DNA from: a virus
Virus record (IMG/VR): IMGVR_UViG_3300044949_000477
Span: 1 to 32,467 of that record
Length of the DNA stretch: 32,467 nucleotides
Strand: one strand, 5' to 3'
Shown here one piece after another: positions 15,832-22,470 of this stretch. Position 1 is the first letter of the stretch, and each line of letters begins with the position of its first letter. Made by a program: the position numbers and the translations under genes. A model generated the notes under the pieces. The model was given only the letters and a program-made list of their open reading frames with translations, made no database searches and had not been told where the DNA came from.

Positions 15832-16461
15832 ATGAGTAAATACAAAATAGATTACAAAGGGTGGAGTGATGAAGCTTCACCCATTAAATCAGATGTTAAT
15901 ATAAAATCATCGCATAGTAAATTAGTTGCAAATTCTTTAATTGCAGAACGAAATAAAGACAAAAAATTTAGAGAAAAAGTTTCAAAAGGTCTTAAAAAAC
16001 ATTTTGGTACATTGGAAGAAAGATTTTTTAATTATGTAAAAAAGGAAAAAAATGGATGTTGGGTTTGTTCTAAAAAAACTATAATGCATGACGGCACTGA
16101 ATATAAACCAAAAGAAGTAAGTTTAAAATTACATAATATAAAACAAACAGCTGAATGTATTACTACAAAATGTGGTAATATAAAATGTGTTAATCCTAAA
16201 CATCTTATTTGTGTATCAAGAGAAGACACTGCATTACTGACTATAAAGAATAGAAAAAATATTAGTAGAGGTAATGGACATCCAAGTAAATTATCAGTAT
16301 CGGACGTTAGTAACATTAAAAAAATGTATAATAAGTTATTAAAAGAAAGGAATGGAAAACATAAAGGTATTGCAACTATTATACATAAAAACTATTCTGA
16401 TGTTACTTTATCCGCTATTTGTCAAATTATAAAACAAATAAATTTGGTAGATTCAAAATAA
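15832..16461 (+). CDS. HNH-type protein with C-terminal helix-turn-helix
   Basis: A 209-residue basic protein. Cys76/Cys79 (CWVC) and KCGNIKCVNPKHL (Cys114, Cys119, His124) give the zinc-binding and core text of phage HNH endonucleases. The residue where the general-base His often stands, two before CGN, is Thr112, so nuclease activity is uncertain. The C-terminal SKLSVSDVSNIKKMYNKLL segment and a following helix-turn-helix resemble the KLTxxDVxxI DNA-binding tail of such proteins. It begins one base after the ATPase stop. Free-standing HNH genes commonly move between phages, so recent transfer is plausible. A promoter is embedded in its 3' end. Confidence 0.65.
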   Translation: MSKYKIDYKGWSDEASPIKSDVNIKSSHSKLVANSLIAERNKDKKFREKVSKGLKKHFGTLEERFFNYVKKEKNGCWVCSKKTIMHDGTEYKPKEVSLKLHNIKQTAECITTKCGNIKCVNPKHLICVSREDTALLTIKNRKNISRGNGHPSKLSVSDVSNIKKMYNKLLKERNGKHKGIATIIHKNYSDVTLSAICQIIKQINLVDSK

Positions 16462-16474
16462 TTTAGTATCTTTA
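16444..16474 (+). promoter_or_regulatory. Bacteroidota-type promoter driving the structured leader
   Basis: TTG (16444-16446), 20 bases, TATCTTTA (16467-16474) matches the host consensus with one change (final G to A) and the same N20 spacing as the two perfect promoters. The -33 box lies in the last codons of the HNH-type gene. Transcription would start near 16481, just before the predicted RNA structure. Confidence 0.6.
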
Positions 16475-16488
16475 CAATGTTTTAATAG

Positions 16489-16558
16489 CCGTTTTATCCT
16501 ACATAAATGGGAAAGTCCTAAAAAAACTTTCCCAATTTTATGGAATCTTGAAAAACGG
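16489..16558 (+). ncRNA. structured 5' leader RNA, element 1 (nested hairpins)
   Basis: Outer arms CCGTTTT (16489-16495) and AAAACGG (16552-16558) can pair over 7 bp. They enclose a 9-bp perfect stem, TGGGAAAGT (16508-16516) with ACTTTCCCA (16526-16534), loop CCTAAAAAA, followed by ATTTTAT. The inner hairpin could act as an attenuator-terminator and the outer pairing could compete with it. It would lie at the start of the transcript from 16467. The pairing is seen in sequence; regulation is inferred and untested. Confidence 0.5.
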
Positions 16559-16581
16559 ATATTTAATAATATAAAACTTAA

Positions 16582-16683
16582 ATGGCATTAAAAACAAATT
16601 TAAACTTTAAAAGGAACTGGTCTTTAAACAACCTATATGTTGTAATGTATAGGATATACGGAGCTGTGGTATCTACCAAATAG
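16582..16683 (+). CDS. possible 33-residue peptide (doubtful)
   Basis: ATG GCA TTA opens a 33-codon reading frame ending in TAG that overlaps the second RNA element. Composition is ordinary, and the downstream 45-residue frame is in register across the TAG. I lean to this being chance or a leader peptide rather than a working protein, because the same bases form a multi-stem RNA fold. No function or family. Confidence 0.2.
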   Translation: MALKTNLNFKRNWSLNNLYVVMYRIYGAVVSTK

Positions 16684-16705
16684 GTAGTAGATGAGCTTCA
16701 GACCA
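16618..16705 (+). ncRNA. structured RNA, element 2 (three-way junction candidate)
   Basis: Four helices can form at once. P1 is TGGTCT (16618-16623) with AGACCA (16700-16705). P2 is CCTATA (16632-16637) with TATAGG (16648-16653). P3 is GGAGCT (16660-16665) with AGCTTC (16694-16699), with one G-U. P3b, inside P3, is ATCTACC (16671-16677) with GGTAG plus GAT (16683-16692), with a two-base bulge. P1 closes P2 and P3 in a three-way junction ending nine bases before the ATG of the next small gene. This could be a riboswitch-like leader, a regulator of translation, or a small RNA. It does not match hammerhead or purine-riboswitch cores. Confidence 0.5.
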
Positions 16706-16713
16706 AAAATGGT

Positions 16714-16851
16714 ATGAGTGATAATATGTTAGTGGAGTTGATTGAGGTTCTGTCAGACACTCTTTACTCAATCGGTAATGATACTAATGTAAAAGACTTG
16801 ATACTGAATATTGAAAAATCACGAAAGAGTGGTCTGTCTAAAACAAATTAA
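16714..16851 (+). CDS. small hypothetical protein (45 aa)
   Basis: A 45-residue frame beginning MSDNMLVELIEVLSDTLYSI, with a helical look and a basic tail (SRKSGLSKTN). The stop lies six bases before the next ATG, a spacing typical of this genome. Its start is nine bases behind the three-way junction RNA, so it could be the regulated cistron. No family recognised. Evidence is position, spacing and amino-acid balance only. Confidence 0.5.
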   Translation: MSDNMLVELIEVLSDTLYSIGNDTNVKDLILNIEKSRKSGLSKTN

Positions 16852-16857
16852 TATGTT

Positions 16858-17040
16858 ATGAATTATCAAGATTTATTTGAAAATTATTTGATGAATAAAA
16901 ATGAAAACAAAGAGCAAATCCAAACTCCTATTTCATCTTCTATTCAATCATTAGAACCTGTTAAAATGTTAGGTAAGAGTGGAATATCAGAAGAAGAATT
17001 TGATATAATGTTTGCAGAAATTATAAAAGAAAAAATATGA
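16858..17040 (+). CDS. small hypothetical protein (60 aa)
   Basis: A 60-residue acidic protein (MNYQDLFENYLMNKNENK start; ISEEEFDIMFAEIIKEKI end). A flexible Ser/Gln-rich middle joins two helices. The stop overlaps the next start in ATGA, so the genes are coupled. No family, catalytic motif or membrane span is seen. Confidence 0.55.
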   Translation: MNYQDLFENYLMNKNENKEQIQTPISSSIQSLEPVKMLGKSGISEEEFDIMFAEIIKEKI

Positions 17041-17444
17041 TACAAGTACAAAAAGAAAGAGATAGAGTATTCATTACATTAACTTCTCAATTAGATAGAG
17101 AGGATGTAACACAATTGATTGAGGATTTAAATCAATGGTTAGAAGATACAGTAGAAGTTCCAACATTCAAAGGAATATCAGAAGATAAAGTAAGAGAAGC
17201 TTTTAAATCTGAAAGTAGACTTGATAAAGTTAATTCGGATTTACAATTTCATAATAAAGAACACAAAGAAGCATATGAGCAAGCGCAATCTAAAAGAAAG
17301 TTAGAAGAACAACTCCGCAGATGCTTTGTTGATGTTTTAGATAGTGAATATATTCAGAAAGAATTAACATTATATCAGTTAGACCCAATTAATAAAGAAG
17401 TTATTACAAAAACAAAAAAGTTAAAAGATGAAAGAAAAAAGTAA
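17037..17444 (+). CDS. hypothetical helical protein (135 aa)
   Basis: A 135-residue charged protein with an N-terminal strand region (RDRVFITLTSQLDRED), a helix (VTQLIEDLNQWLED) and a long Lys/Glu/Gln-rich helical part that could be a coiled coil (about 68-95). It lies in a run of three overlapping small genes: a 4-base overlap with the previous and 17 bases with the next. The arrangement suggests one early operon. Function unknown. Confidence 0.6.
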   Translation: MIQVQKERDRVFITLTSQLDREDVTQLIEDLNQWLEDTVEVPTFKGISEDKVREAFKSESRLDKVNSDLQFHNKEHKEAYEQAQSKRKLEEQLRRCFVDVLDSEYIQKELTLYQLDPINKEVITKTKKLKDERKK

Positions 17445-17598
17445 GCAATATAATTTGGAAGAACTTCTAAAGAAATCTCCAATGGATATTACGCATGATG
17501 AGATGATGTTTGTATTAGAGAATATGGATATTGAATCTATTACAGCAGCAGCGATGGAGAAACAAAATTTACAAATCAAAAAGAGTGAGGAAGATTAA
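17428..17598 (+). CDS. small acidic hypothetical protein (56 aa)
   Basis: A 56-residue protein beginning MKEKSKQYNLEELLKKSPMD, helical, acidic, with a Met-rich centre (THDEMMFVLENMD). It starts inside the end of the previous gene and ends before a hairpin-terminator region. A frame on the same strand (17531-17743) overlaps this gene and the terminator; I consider that one a shadow. Small acidic proteins in early operons often act against host functions, but nothing here shows this. Confidence 0.55.
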   Translation: MKEKSKQYNLEELLKKSPMDITHDEMMFVLENMDIESITAAAMEKQNLQIKKSEED

Positions 17599-17614
17599 TA
17601 AATTTATATATACG

Positions 17615-17683
17615 ATTGTTAAGATATTGCTGGGTAATTTATTTTATTCTAATGCCATTGACTATATATTCTCCTACCCAGCA
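17615..17683 (+). other. near copy of ATTGTTAAATAA motif and long-loop hairpin
   Basis: ATTGTTAAGATA (17615-17626) is followed at once by TGCTGGGTA (17628-17636), which can pair perfectly over 9 bp with TACCCAGCA (17675-17683) across a 38-base AT-rich loop. The structure sits between a small-gene operon and a terminator with no gene of its own. Function unknown; it may be an RNA 3' end or a short untranslated RNA. Confidence 0.35.
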
Positions 17684-17705
17684 TTTATTTATCCTTATAT
17701 AAATC

Positions 17706-17735
17706 GGAGCTTGGTTTCTACCAGGCTCCCTTTTT
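17706..17735 (+). terminator. intrinsic terminator
   Basis: GGAGCTTGG (17706-17714) pairs with CCAGGCTCC (17721-17729) over 9 bp with one G-U, loop TTTCTA, and is followed by CTTTTT. It ends the operon that starts at the promoter near 16467. The following genes probably need their own promoter; TATATTTA at 17757-17764 is a weak -7 candidate without a matching TTG. Confidence 0.8.
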
Positions 17736-17787
17736 ATGTCTAAAATTTAATTTCATTATATTTATTAATACACTAAACTACTAAACA

Positions 17788-18144
17788 ATGGCAAAAAGAA
17801 AAGAACAAATCATAGAGTTAAGACCGATACGATACAATAATCGTTATTGGATTTCAGATTTAGGAAAGGTTTATTATAATACTAAATGTTGGAGAAACCC
17901 AAAAGCTGAATTAAAAGAATTAGTACCTTCATATAATCCATCAGGTTATCTTTACTACAAACTTTCAGTTGGTAAATGTAAATACGATTATGTAAGAGGG
18001 CATAGATGTGTGTGGGAAGCATTCAATGGTAAGATACCTAAAGGATTGGAGATTGACCACATAGACCACGATAAACACAACAATACACTTTCTAATTTAA
18101 GATTGGTAACTCATTCAGAAAATTGTTTAAATAAAAAGAAATAA
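17788..18144 (+). CDS. HNH homing endonuclease (NUMOD4-like N-terminus)
   Basis: A 118-residue protein with a NUMOD4-like opening (LRPIRYNNRYWISDLGKVYY) and a complete HNH core: HRCVWEAFNGKIPKGLEIDH, then DHDKHNNTLSNLRLVTHSEN, with His91, Asn99, Asn103 and His109 in the expected places. Enzymes of this type nick or cut DNA at a specific site and spread themselves among related phages. It is free-standing, with no intron boundaries seen. Its stop overlaps the methyltransferase ATG in TAATG. Confidence 0.85.
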   Translation: MAKRKEQIIELRPIRYNNRYWISDLGKVYYNTKCWRNPKAELKELVPSYNPSGYLYYKLSVGKCKYDYVRGHRCVWEAFNGKIPKGLEIDHIDHDKHNNTLSNLRLVTHSENCLNKKK

Positions 18145-18803
18145 TGAAAGTAAATAAATTAATAAGTAAGAATCAAGACGATAATTGGTTTCATAGAATA
18201 ACAAATGAATGTATCAATGATTATCCTATTTCACAAGTGGATATAGATGCAGATGAATTAGTATTAGATATCGGTTGTAATGTTGGTGGATTTACTGAAG
18301 CATATAAAAATCGTTTTAATAACATTTTAGCAATAGATGCATCTTCATACAATATAGAGCAGTATCAAAGTAGACATCATTATCCAACTTTACACAAAGC
18401 AGTATGGAGTGTAGATGGTGAGATAGTAAGATTAAAGAAACTAATGTATAAAGATTCGGACACTAATTCAGGTAATTTTAGTGTAATGGAGCATCAATGG
18501 GAAGAAGATTGGGGATGGATTGGTGATGAATACGAAGAAGTAGAAACAATAAGTTTAGAAACAATTATCAAAGCGTATGATGAAATTGGATTACTAAAAT
18601 TAGATGTAGAAGGTGCAGAAGTAGAATTCCTTTTAGGTAAAGACCTATCAAAGATAAAATGGATTACAATGGAACTACATAACTTTTTAGGTGGTGTGAA
18701 ACAAAAACAATTGATGACACACATAGAACAAACACATACAGAAGTATTTACAACAGGTAACGGTAACGAATCACATTATACAAAATTATGGAAAAGGAAT
18801 TAA
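18144..18803 (+). CDS. FkbM-like SAM-dependent methyltransferase
   Basis: A 219-residue class I methyltransferase. LDIGCNVGGF (41-50) is the SAM-binding loop, AIDAS (63-67) the acidic second strand, and LKLDVEGAE (151-159) is the signature of the FkbM family, which usually methylates oxygen on small molecules, sugars or polysaccharides. DNA or RNA methylation motifs such as DPPY or NPPY are absent. Possible roles are modifying host or phage surface glycans, or nucleotide-linked sugars. It is flanked by a mobile HNH gene and by small overlapping genes, so it is probably accessory cargo. Confidence 0.75.
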   Translation: MKVNKLISKNQDDNWFHRITNECINDYPISQVDIDADELVLDIGCNVGGFTEAYKNRFNNILAIDASSYNIEQYQSRHHYPTLHKAVWSVDGEIVRLKKLMYKDSDTNSGNFSVMEHQWEEDWGWIGDEYEEVETISLETIIKAYDEIGLLKLDVEGAEVEFLLGKDLSKIKWITMELHNFLGGVKQKQLMTHIEQTHTEVFTTGNGNESHYTKLWKRN

Positions 18804-18970
18804 AAGAACATTTAATAACAATAGCAGCAAATGAAACAAATAAAGACCTTCAATTTGGAATGCTATTAATGATAACTCATATGGAAGCATATCTAACTGG
18901 CGAGTATATTACGTTTAGTGAAATATGTACTCAAATGTACCAAAAACAACAAGAATTATGTTTAAAATAA
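18788..18970 (+). CDS. small hypothetical protein (60 aa)
   Basis: A 60-residue acidic helical protein (MEKELKEHLITIAANETNK start). It overlaps the methyltransferase end by 16 bases and the next gene start by 13 bases, the compact arrangement seen throughout this operon. No motif or membrane span is seen, although the central FGMLLMITHMEAYL is hydrophobic. Function unknown. Confidence 0.55.
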   Translation: MEKELKEHLITIAANETNKDLQFGMLLMITHMEAYLTGEYITFSEICTQMYQKQQELCLK

Positions 18971-19158
18971 TTAGATTAGGTGATTGGGTTGAAGCTCTAA
19001 TTCACGTAATAACATTCGGATTCGGAACAAGAATCGCGCTATTTGTGTCAAAGCTAATTTTTAACTCCGATTCATGTGGATGTTGTGAGAGAAAGCAATG
19101 GCTCAATCGCCTAACTAATAAAGATTATGATGGAGAGTGTAACGGAATTAAATTTTAA
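18958..19158 (+). CDS. small Cys-rich phage protein (CGCxERKxWLN family pattern)
   Basis: A 66-residue protein beginning MFKIIRLGDWVEALIH, with a moderately hydrophobic helix (about 10-35) and then DSCGCCERKQWLNRLTNKD. The CGC-x-ERK-x-x-LN pattern is a small phage protein type I recognise, of unknown function. The internal ATG chosen here fits the conserved-looking N-terminus better than the ATG 11 codons upstream. The hydrophobic helix leaves room for membrane association, for example holin-like, but this is weak. Confidence 0.6.
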   Translation: MFKIIRLGDWVEALIHVITFGFGTRIALFVSKLIFNSDSCGCCERKQWLNRLTNKDYDGECNGIKF

Positions 19159-19162
19159 TAAT

Positions 19163-19387
19163 ATGGATGTATCACCATTAACACAAGAAGATTTTGATAG
19201 ATTAAAAAAGGAATTGGAAGGAATTAAAGCATTTCTACCGGAACACCTTATGGGACCATTTTGGATTTGGTGTAATCTTATCAGAGGTAGAAAAGAGAAT
19301 CAACCATGCAGTTGTAAAACATCCGCAAGACATTGGGGAGCGTGTGTAGAAGAATTAAGAAAATTTGTAAAAGAAAGAAGTGAATAA
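19163..19387 (+). CDS. small Cys-containing hypothetical protein (74 aa)
   Basis: A 74-residue protein opening MDVSPLTQEDFDRLKKELEG and containing CSCKTSARHWGAC near residues 49-61, a short Cys-x-Cys...His-Trp pattern that may bind metal. The ATG used lies four bases after the previous stop (TAATAATATG), making the 12-codon longer version unlikely. Its end overlaps the GTG start of the next gene by eight bases. I recall similar small proteins upstream of phage terminases, without known function. Confidence 0.55.
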   Translation: MDVSPLTQEDFDRLKKELEGIKAFLPEHLMGPFWIWCNLIRGRKENQPCSCKTSARHWGACVEELRKFVKERSE

Positions 19388-19928
19388 AGTACAATCCGAA
19401 AATAATAAGAGATTAGAAACACTTTACAAACAATCACACAATTGGTTGATAGCAGTGGCATACAATCTATGTAAGGATAAAGAAGTAGCAGAAGAATTAG
19501 TTGGTGAACTTTATTTGTATTTAGCAGAGAAGTGTAACCCATCACTTTGGTATTTGAATTCATTTAACCTTATGTACGCACACTCATTCATTCGTTCACG
19601 CTTTTTTAACAAAACTAAATCGGACAAAAGAAAGACTGGATTGAGTGATGATTATGATGAAGTAGAAAAGGAATATGATACTGATACAGATGAAAGATTA
19701 GAAGAAGCATATAATCAGATAGTAGCAGAGTTAAAGAATATGGAAAGAACGAGAGCATGGGCTAGTTCTAAACTATATCAACTATATGCATTTGATAAGG
19801 ATATGACATTAGAGAAGTTAGCATCCAATATAGGAATATCAAAGAGTACAGCGTTCCTACAAACAAAGAAAGCTAAGTTACACCTACGAGCTACAATTAA
19901 GAATCCATTTAAACACCCACCAGATTAA
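19380..19928 (+). CDS. ECF/sigma-70-like protein
   Basis: A 182-residue protein with a region-2-like helix bundle (HNWLIAVAYNLCKDKEVAEE, 20-39, and ELVGELYLYLAEK, 39-51) and a C-terminal region-4-like helix-turn-helix (DMTLEKLASNIGISKSTAFL, 141-160). The linker is acidic. It may redirect host RNA polymerase, or act as a DNA-binding protein beside the terminase, since such sigma-like proteins often sit just upstream of small terminase genes in Bacteroidota phages. The start is GTG, overlapping the previous stop. Together with the minus-strand gene this makes two sigma-like proteins in one small phage. Confidence 0.6.
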   Translation: MNKVQSENNKRLETLYKQSHNWLIAVAYNLCKDKEVAEELVGELYLYLAEKCNPSLWYLNSFNLMYAHSFIRSRFFNKTKSDKRKTGLSDDYDEVEKEYDTDTDERLEEAYNQIVAELKNMERTRAWASSKLYQLYAFDKDMTLEKLASNIGISKSTAFLQTKKAKLHLRATIKNPFKHPPD

Positions 19929-19948
19929 CAGAAACACCCCAAATTTCA

Positions 19949-19978
19949 CACATCTACTACAAAGCTTAGTAAGTGTGT
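19949..19978 (+). other. imperfect hairpin ahead of terminase genes
   Basis: CACAC plus TACTA can pair with TAGTA plus GTGTG around a small internal loop and a 7-base apical loop (CAAAGCT). No T run follows. It lies in the 102-base gap before the small terminase gene and could mark a transcript end or a binding site for the packaging machinery. Confidence 0.35.
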
Positions 19979-20004
19979 TAAAATTATATAGAATCAATTA
20001 AATA

Positions 20005-20022
20005 ATGGCAAAATTCCATTAA
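20005..20022 (+). other. mini-frame MAKFH* inside a hairpin, before small terminase
   Basis: ATG GCA AAA TTC CAT TAA encodes MAKFH, nearly repeating the start of the following gene (MAKFEAGH) nine bases after its stop. AATGG (20004-20008) and CCATT (20016-20020) can pair and would hide this first ATG. Origin by a local duplication, or a decoy/leader start, is possible. Confidence 0.35.
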
Positions 20023-20030
20023 AACATATT

Positions 20031-20336
20031 ATGGCAAAGTTTGAAGCAGGACATAAATTAAGTAAAGGCCGTCCAAAAGGAGCAGTCAATCGTTCAACCG
20101 AAATGATGAAGGTATCAATTGCACGTGCAACCAATAGAGTGTTGGATGAATTACCAAAGATATTGGATGAGATGATTAAGAAAGACCCAAAGGGAGCAGT
20201 GGATATCGCATTGAAGATGTTAGAGTTCCACATGCCGAAAATGAGTAGAGTAGAAATGAAAGCAGAAGTAGAACAAAGAATACAGCAGATATCAGTAAAC
20301 ATAACACAAAAGAGTATAGATGAACCTGGAAGTTAA
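20031..20336 (+). CDS. terminase small subunit-like protein
   Basis: A 101-residue protein beginning MAKFEAGHKLSKGRPKGAVN, with the basic GRPKGxxNR text typical of small terminase or DUF5681-type proteins that recognise phage DNA, followed by helices (RATNRVLDELPKILDEMIKK) likely to oligomerise. Its end overlaps the large terminase start by 17 bases, the usual adjacent order. It would bind the packaging site (not identified here) and help the large subunit. It is short for a small terminase. Confidence 0.6.
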   Translation: MAKFEAGHKLSKGRPKGAVNRSTEMMKVSIARATNRVLDELPKILDEMIKKDPKGAVDIALKMLEFHMPKMSRVEMKAEVEQRIQQISVNITQKSIDEPGS

Positions 20337-21483
20337 TACCACAATCACATACCAACACCAAAACGATTCACCTAGTAGAATAACAATTCACTATGGTGGA
20401 ACGAGAAGTGGAAAGACATATGCTTTAATTCAATGGATTATTGTAAAGTGTTTAGAAGGTAAAGAAGATGTGACAATAGTAAGAAAGACGATACCATCCC
20501 TAAAACGTACATTAATAAAAGATTTTAAGGATATAATGATTGAGATGGGTATATGGAATGAAAATGATTTTAATATATCAGATAGAATATACAAGTTCTA
20601 TACTGAATCAGAAATTAAGTTTGTAAGTACTGACGATCCTGATAAATTGAGAGGATTAAAGAGTAGTATCTTATGGTTAGATGAAGCGAATGAAATAGAT
20701 GAGGAATCATTTTTTCAATTACAAATACGTTGTACAGGCCCTATCATTCTAAGTCTGAATCCAACAATCTCGCCGCATCATTGGATAAGAGGATTAGAAA
20801 ATACTACACAATACTTTACCACATTCCGTCAAAATCCATATCTTAATAAAGAATTAGAAGATGCCATCAAAGCATTGGAAAGAACTAACCCTAAAGCATG
20901 GAGAACGTATGGATTAGGTGAGTTCGTACAAAATGATAAAGCAGTATTCCAATTCAATGTAGTAGATTGGATGCCGGATGATGCAGAGTTTCTTTGTATA
21001 GGAATAGATTTTGGATTTAGTAATGACCCAACTGCTATTGTATCAATATTCAAAAAGGATAGAGAAATCTATTTGGTTGAGAATTGTTATGAAAGAGGAT
21101 TGGTAACAAACGATATTGCATCTAAACTACGCCAAATAGTTGGAGATAATCGTTGGGAAATCTTTGCAGATAGTGCAGAACCTCGTTTGATAGAAGAATT
21201 ATACCGAATGGGATTCAATATAAGACCTGTAATAAAAGGAAAGGATAGTATTAACTTTGGAATACAAGTACTACAAAACTATTCTATAAACATTCCTAAA
21301 GCATGTCAGAATTTAGTTAATGAATTCTATGGATATGAATGGGAAACTGATAGGTTCGGTAGACAACAAGATAGACCGGTTGATTTTAACAATCACCTTA
21401 TTGATGCAGCCCGTTATGGTGCTATGATGAGATTATCACAAGTAGCAACTGCAAAAGGAAAATATGTAATTAGAGTACGATAA
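20320..21483 (+). CDS. terL: terminase large subunit
   Basis: A 387-residue protein carrying every part of a packaging motor-nuclease: Walker A GGTRSGKT (26-33), Walker B ILWLDE (117-122), coupling motif LSLNP (144-148), then the RNase H-like nuclease with IGIDFGF (Asp230), IFADSAEP (Asp284) and NNHLIDAARYG (Asp362). The order and length fit PBSX/Terminase_3-type enzymes. It cuts concatemeric DNA and pumps it into proheads. The ATG lies inside the end of the small subunit gene, giving coupled translation. Assignment is secure from the motifs. Confidence 0.95.
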   Translation: MNLEVNTTITYQHQNDSPSRITIHYGGTRSGKTYALIQWIIVKCLEGKEDVTIVRKTIPSLKRTLIKDFKDIMIEMGIWNENDFNISDRIYKFYTESEIKFVSTDDPDKLRGLKSSILWLDEANEIDEESFFQLQIRCTGPIILSLNPTISPHHWIRGLENTTQYFTTFRQNPYLNKELEDAIKALERTNPKAWRTYGLGEFVQNDKAVFQFNVVDWMPDDAEFLCIGIDFGFSNDPTAIVSIFKKDREIYLVENCYERGLVTNDIASKLRQIVGDNRWEIFADSAEPRLIEELYRMGFNIRPVIKGKDSINFGIQVLQNYSINIPKACQNLVNEFYGYEWETDRFGRQQDRPVDFNNHLIDAARYGAMMRLSQVATAKGKYVIRVR

Positions 21484-21493
21484 AATAAATAAT

Positions 21494-21811
21494 ATGAGTG
21501 AAGAATTAGATTTAGACAACTTAACAAAAATAGATTTTATAGAAATGGCAAAGTGGTGTCATCATTTAGAATCAGAAAACCGATTATTGATAGAACAATT
21601 AAGAGAAGCAAAAGCAGCAGTATTAGCAACTGTACAACAAAGAAATTCATTACATGCCAAACTACAAAACTTAATATCGGAGAGAATAAACACAATTGAT
21701 GTATCAGCAATACAAACTGAAATTGTATCAAATGTAGATTTTACAAACCCTGAAATGTATGCAGTACCAGAAGGTAAGGTATCAATAATAGAAAAAGCAG
21801 ATAGAATATGA
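21494..21811 (+). CDS. coiled-coil hypothetical protein
   Basis: A 105-residue acidic protein with a long helix (about 20-70: HHLESENRLLIEQLREAKAA and following) predicted to form a coiled coil, and a short structured end (EMYAVPEGKVSIIEK). It sits between terminase and the frameshifted gene, overlapping the latter in ATGA. It may be a packaging or tail-assembly accessory. No family recognised. Confidence 0.6.
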   Translation: MSEELDLDNLTKIDFIEMAKWCHHLESENRLLIEQLREAKAAVLATVQQRNSLHAKLQNLISERINTIDVSAIQTEIVSNVDFTNPEMYAVPEGKVSIIEKADRI

Positions 21812-22470
21812 AAAAAGAAATAAAAGTAGAAGTACCACAAAGTTGGAAAGCAGTAACATTAGAAGATTATTTAAAACTGCGTAAGGATATGGAAACGTAT
21901 AAGGATGATGATGAAGCACTTACTGCTTGTCTATTCCATCACCTATGCCATTTTCCATTAGAGTATCTACAACAAATGGATATCAACACTTACATAGCAA
22001 TAAAGGCTGATGTTTTAAAATTCTTTAACAATACAAACTATCCATTACAAAGATTCATCACAATAGATGGAGTTAAATACGGCTTTGAACCAAATCTATC
22101 AGAGATGGCGTACGGTGCTTATGTGGATATTTCAAAGTATGAGAACGTTGCTATTGATGATAAATGGGCTGAGATTATGAGTATCTTATATAGACCTGTT
22201 GTAAAGGAATCAGGTGCATTATATGATATAGAAGCATACACAGGTAAAATATATCCTGAAAAGTTTAAGAATATTACAATGGATATACACTTCGGCACAC
22301 TTTTTTTTTTGAGCAATTTATTAAAGGACTTATTGAACGCTACCCAGAAATCTTTGATGGAGGAATTAGCGGGGATGGACTTGCAGCCGAAGCTCAAGCA
22401 AATTTTGCTAGAAAATGGAAATCTTATTCATCAATTATCCAACTTGCACAAGGAGATATCACCAAAATAG
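21808..22470 (+). CDS. putative tail assembly chaperone, zero-frame product (220 aa)
   Basis: The first 167 residues look like an ordinary conserved domain (MKKEIKVEVPQSWKAVTLED start; GVKYGFEPNLSEMAYGAYVD middle; WAEIMSILYRP). I associate this type with gpG-like chaperones of Bacteroidota phages. After the T10 run the zero-frame tail (about 53 residues) is Leu/Asn/Lys-rich and not distinctive. A -1 shift instead gives a convincing second domain. The zero-frame form would be the major product if the frameshift is programmed, as in lambda G and GT. Confidence 0.6.
   Translation: MKKEIKVEVPQSWKAVTLEDYLKLRKDMETYKDDDEALTACLFHHLCHFPLEYLQQMDINTYIAIKADVLKFFNNTNYPLQRFITIDGVKYGFEPNLSEMAYGAYVDISKYENVAIDDKWAEIMSILYRPVVKESGALYDIEAYTGKIYPEKFKNITMDIHFGTLFFLSNLLKDLLNATQKSLMEELAGMDLQPKLKQILLENGNLIHQLSNLHKEISPK

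Noticed and set aside
16618-16705. Hammerhead ribozyme or purine riboswitch
   Set aside because: A three-way junction and some shared words (GGATAT, TCTACC) are present, but the hammerhead core (CUGANGA and GAAA) and the purine riboswitch loop-loop arrangement are not.
16582-16851. TAG recoding joining the 33- and 45-codon frames into one protein
   Set aside because: The two frames are in register across TAG, but TAG ends at least two ordinary genes and no long gene contains an in-frame TAG, so there is no sign of a changed code.
17531-17743. 70-codon plus-strand frame
   Set aside because: It overlaps the better-placed 56-aa gene and runs through a hairpin and a clear terminator; the sequence is Lys/Ile/Tyr-rich like translated AT-rich non-coding DNA.
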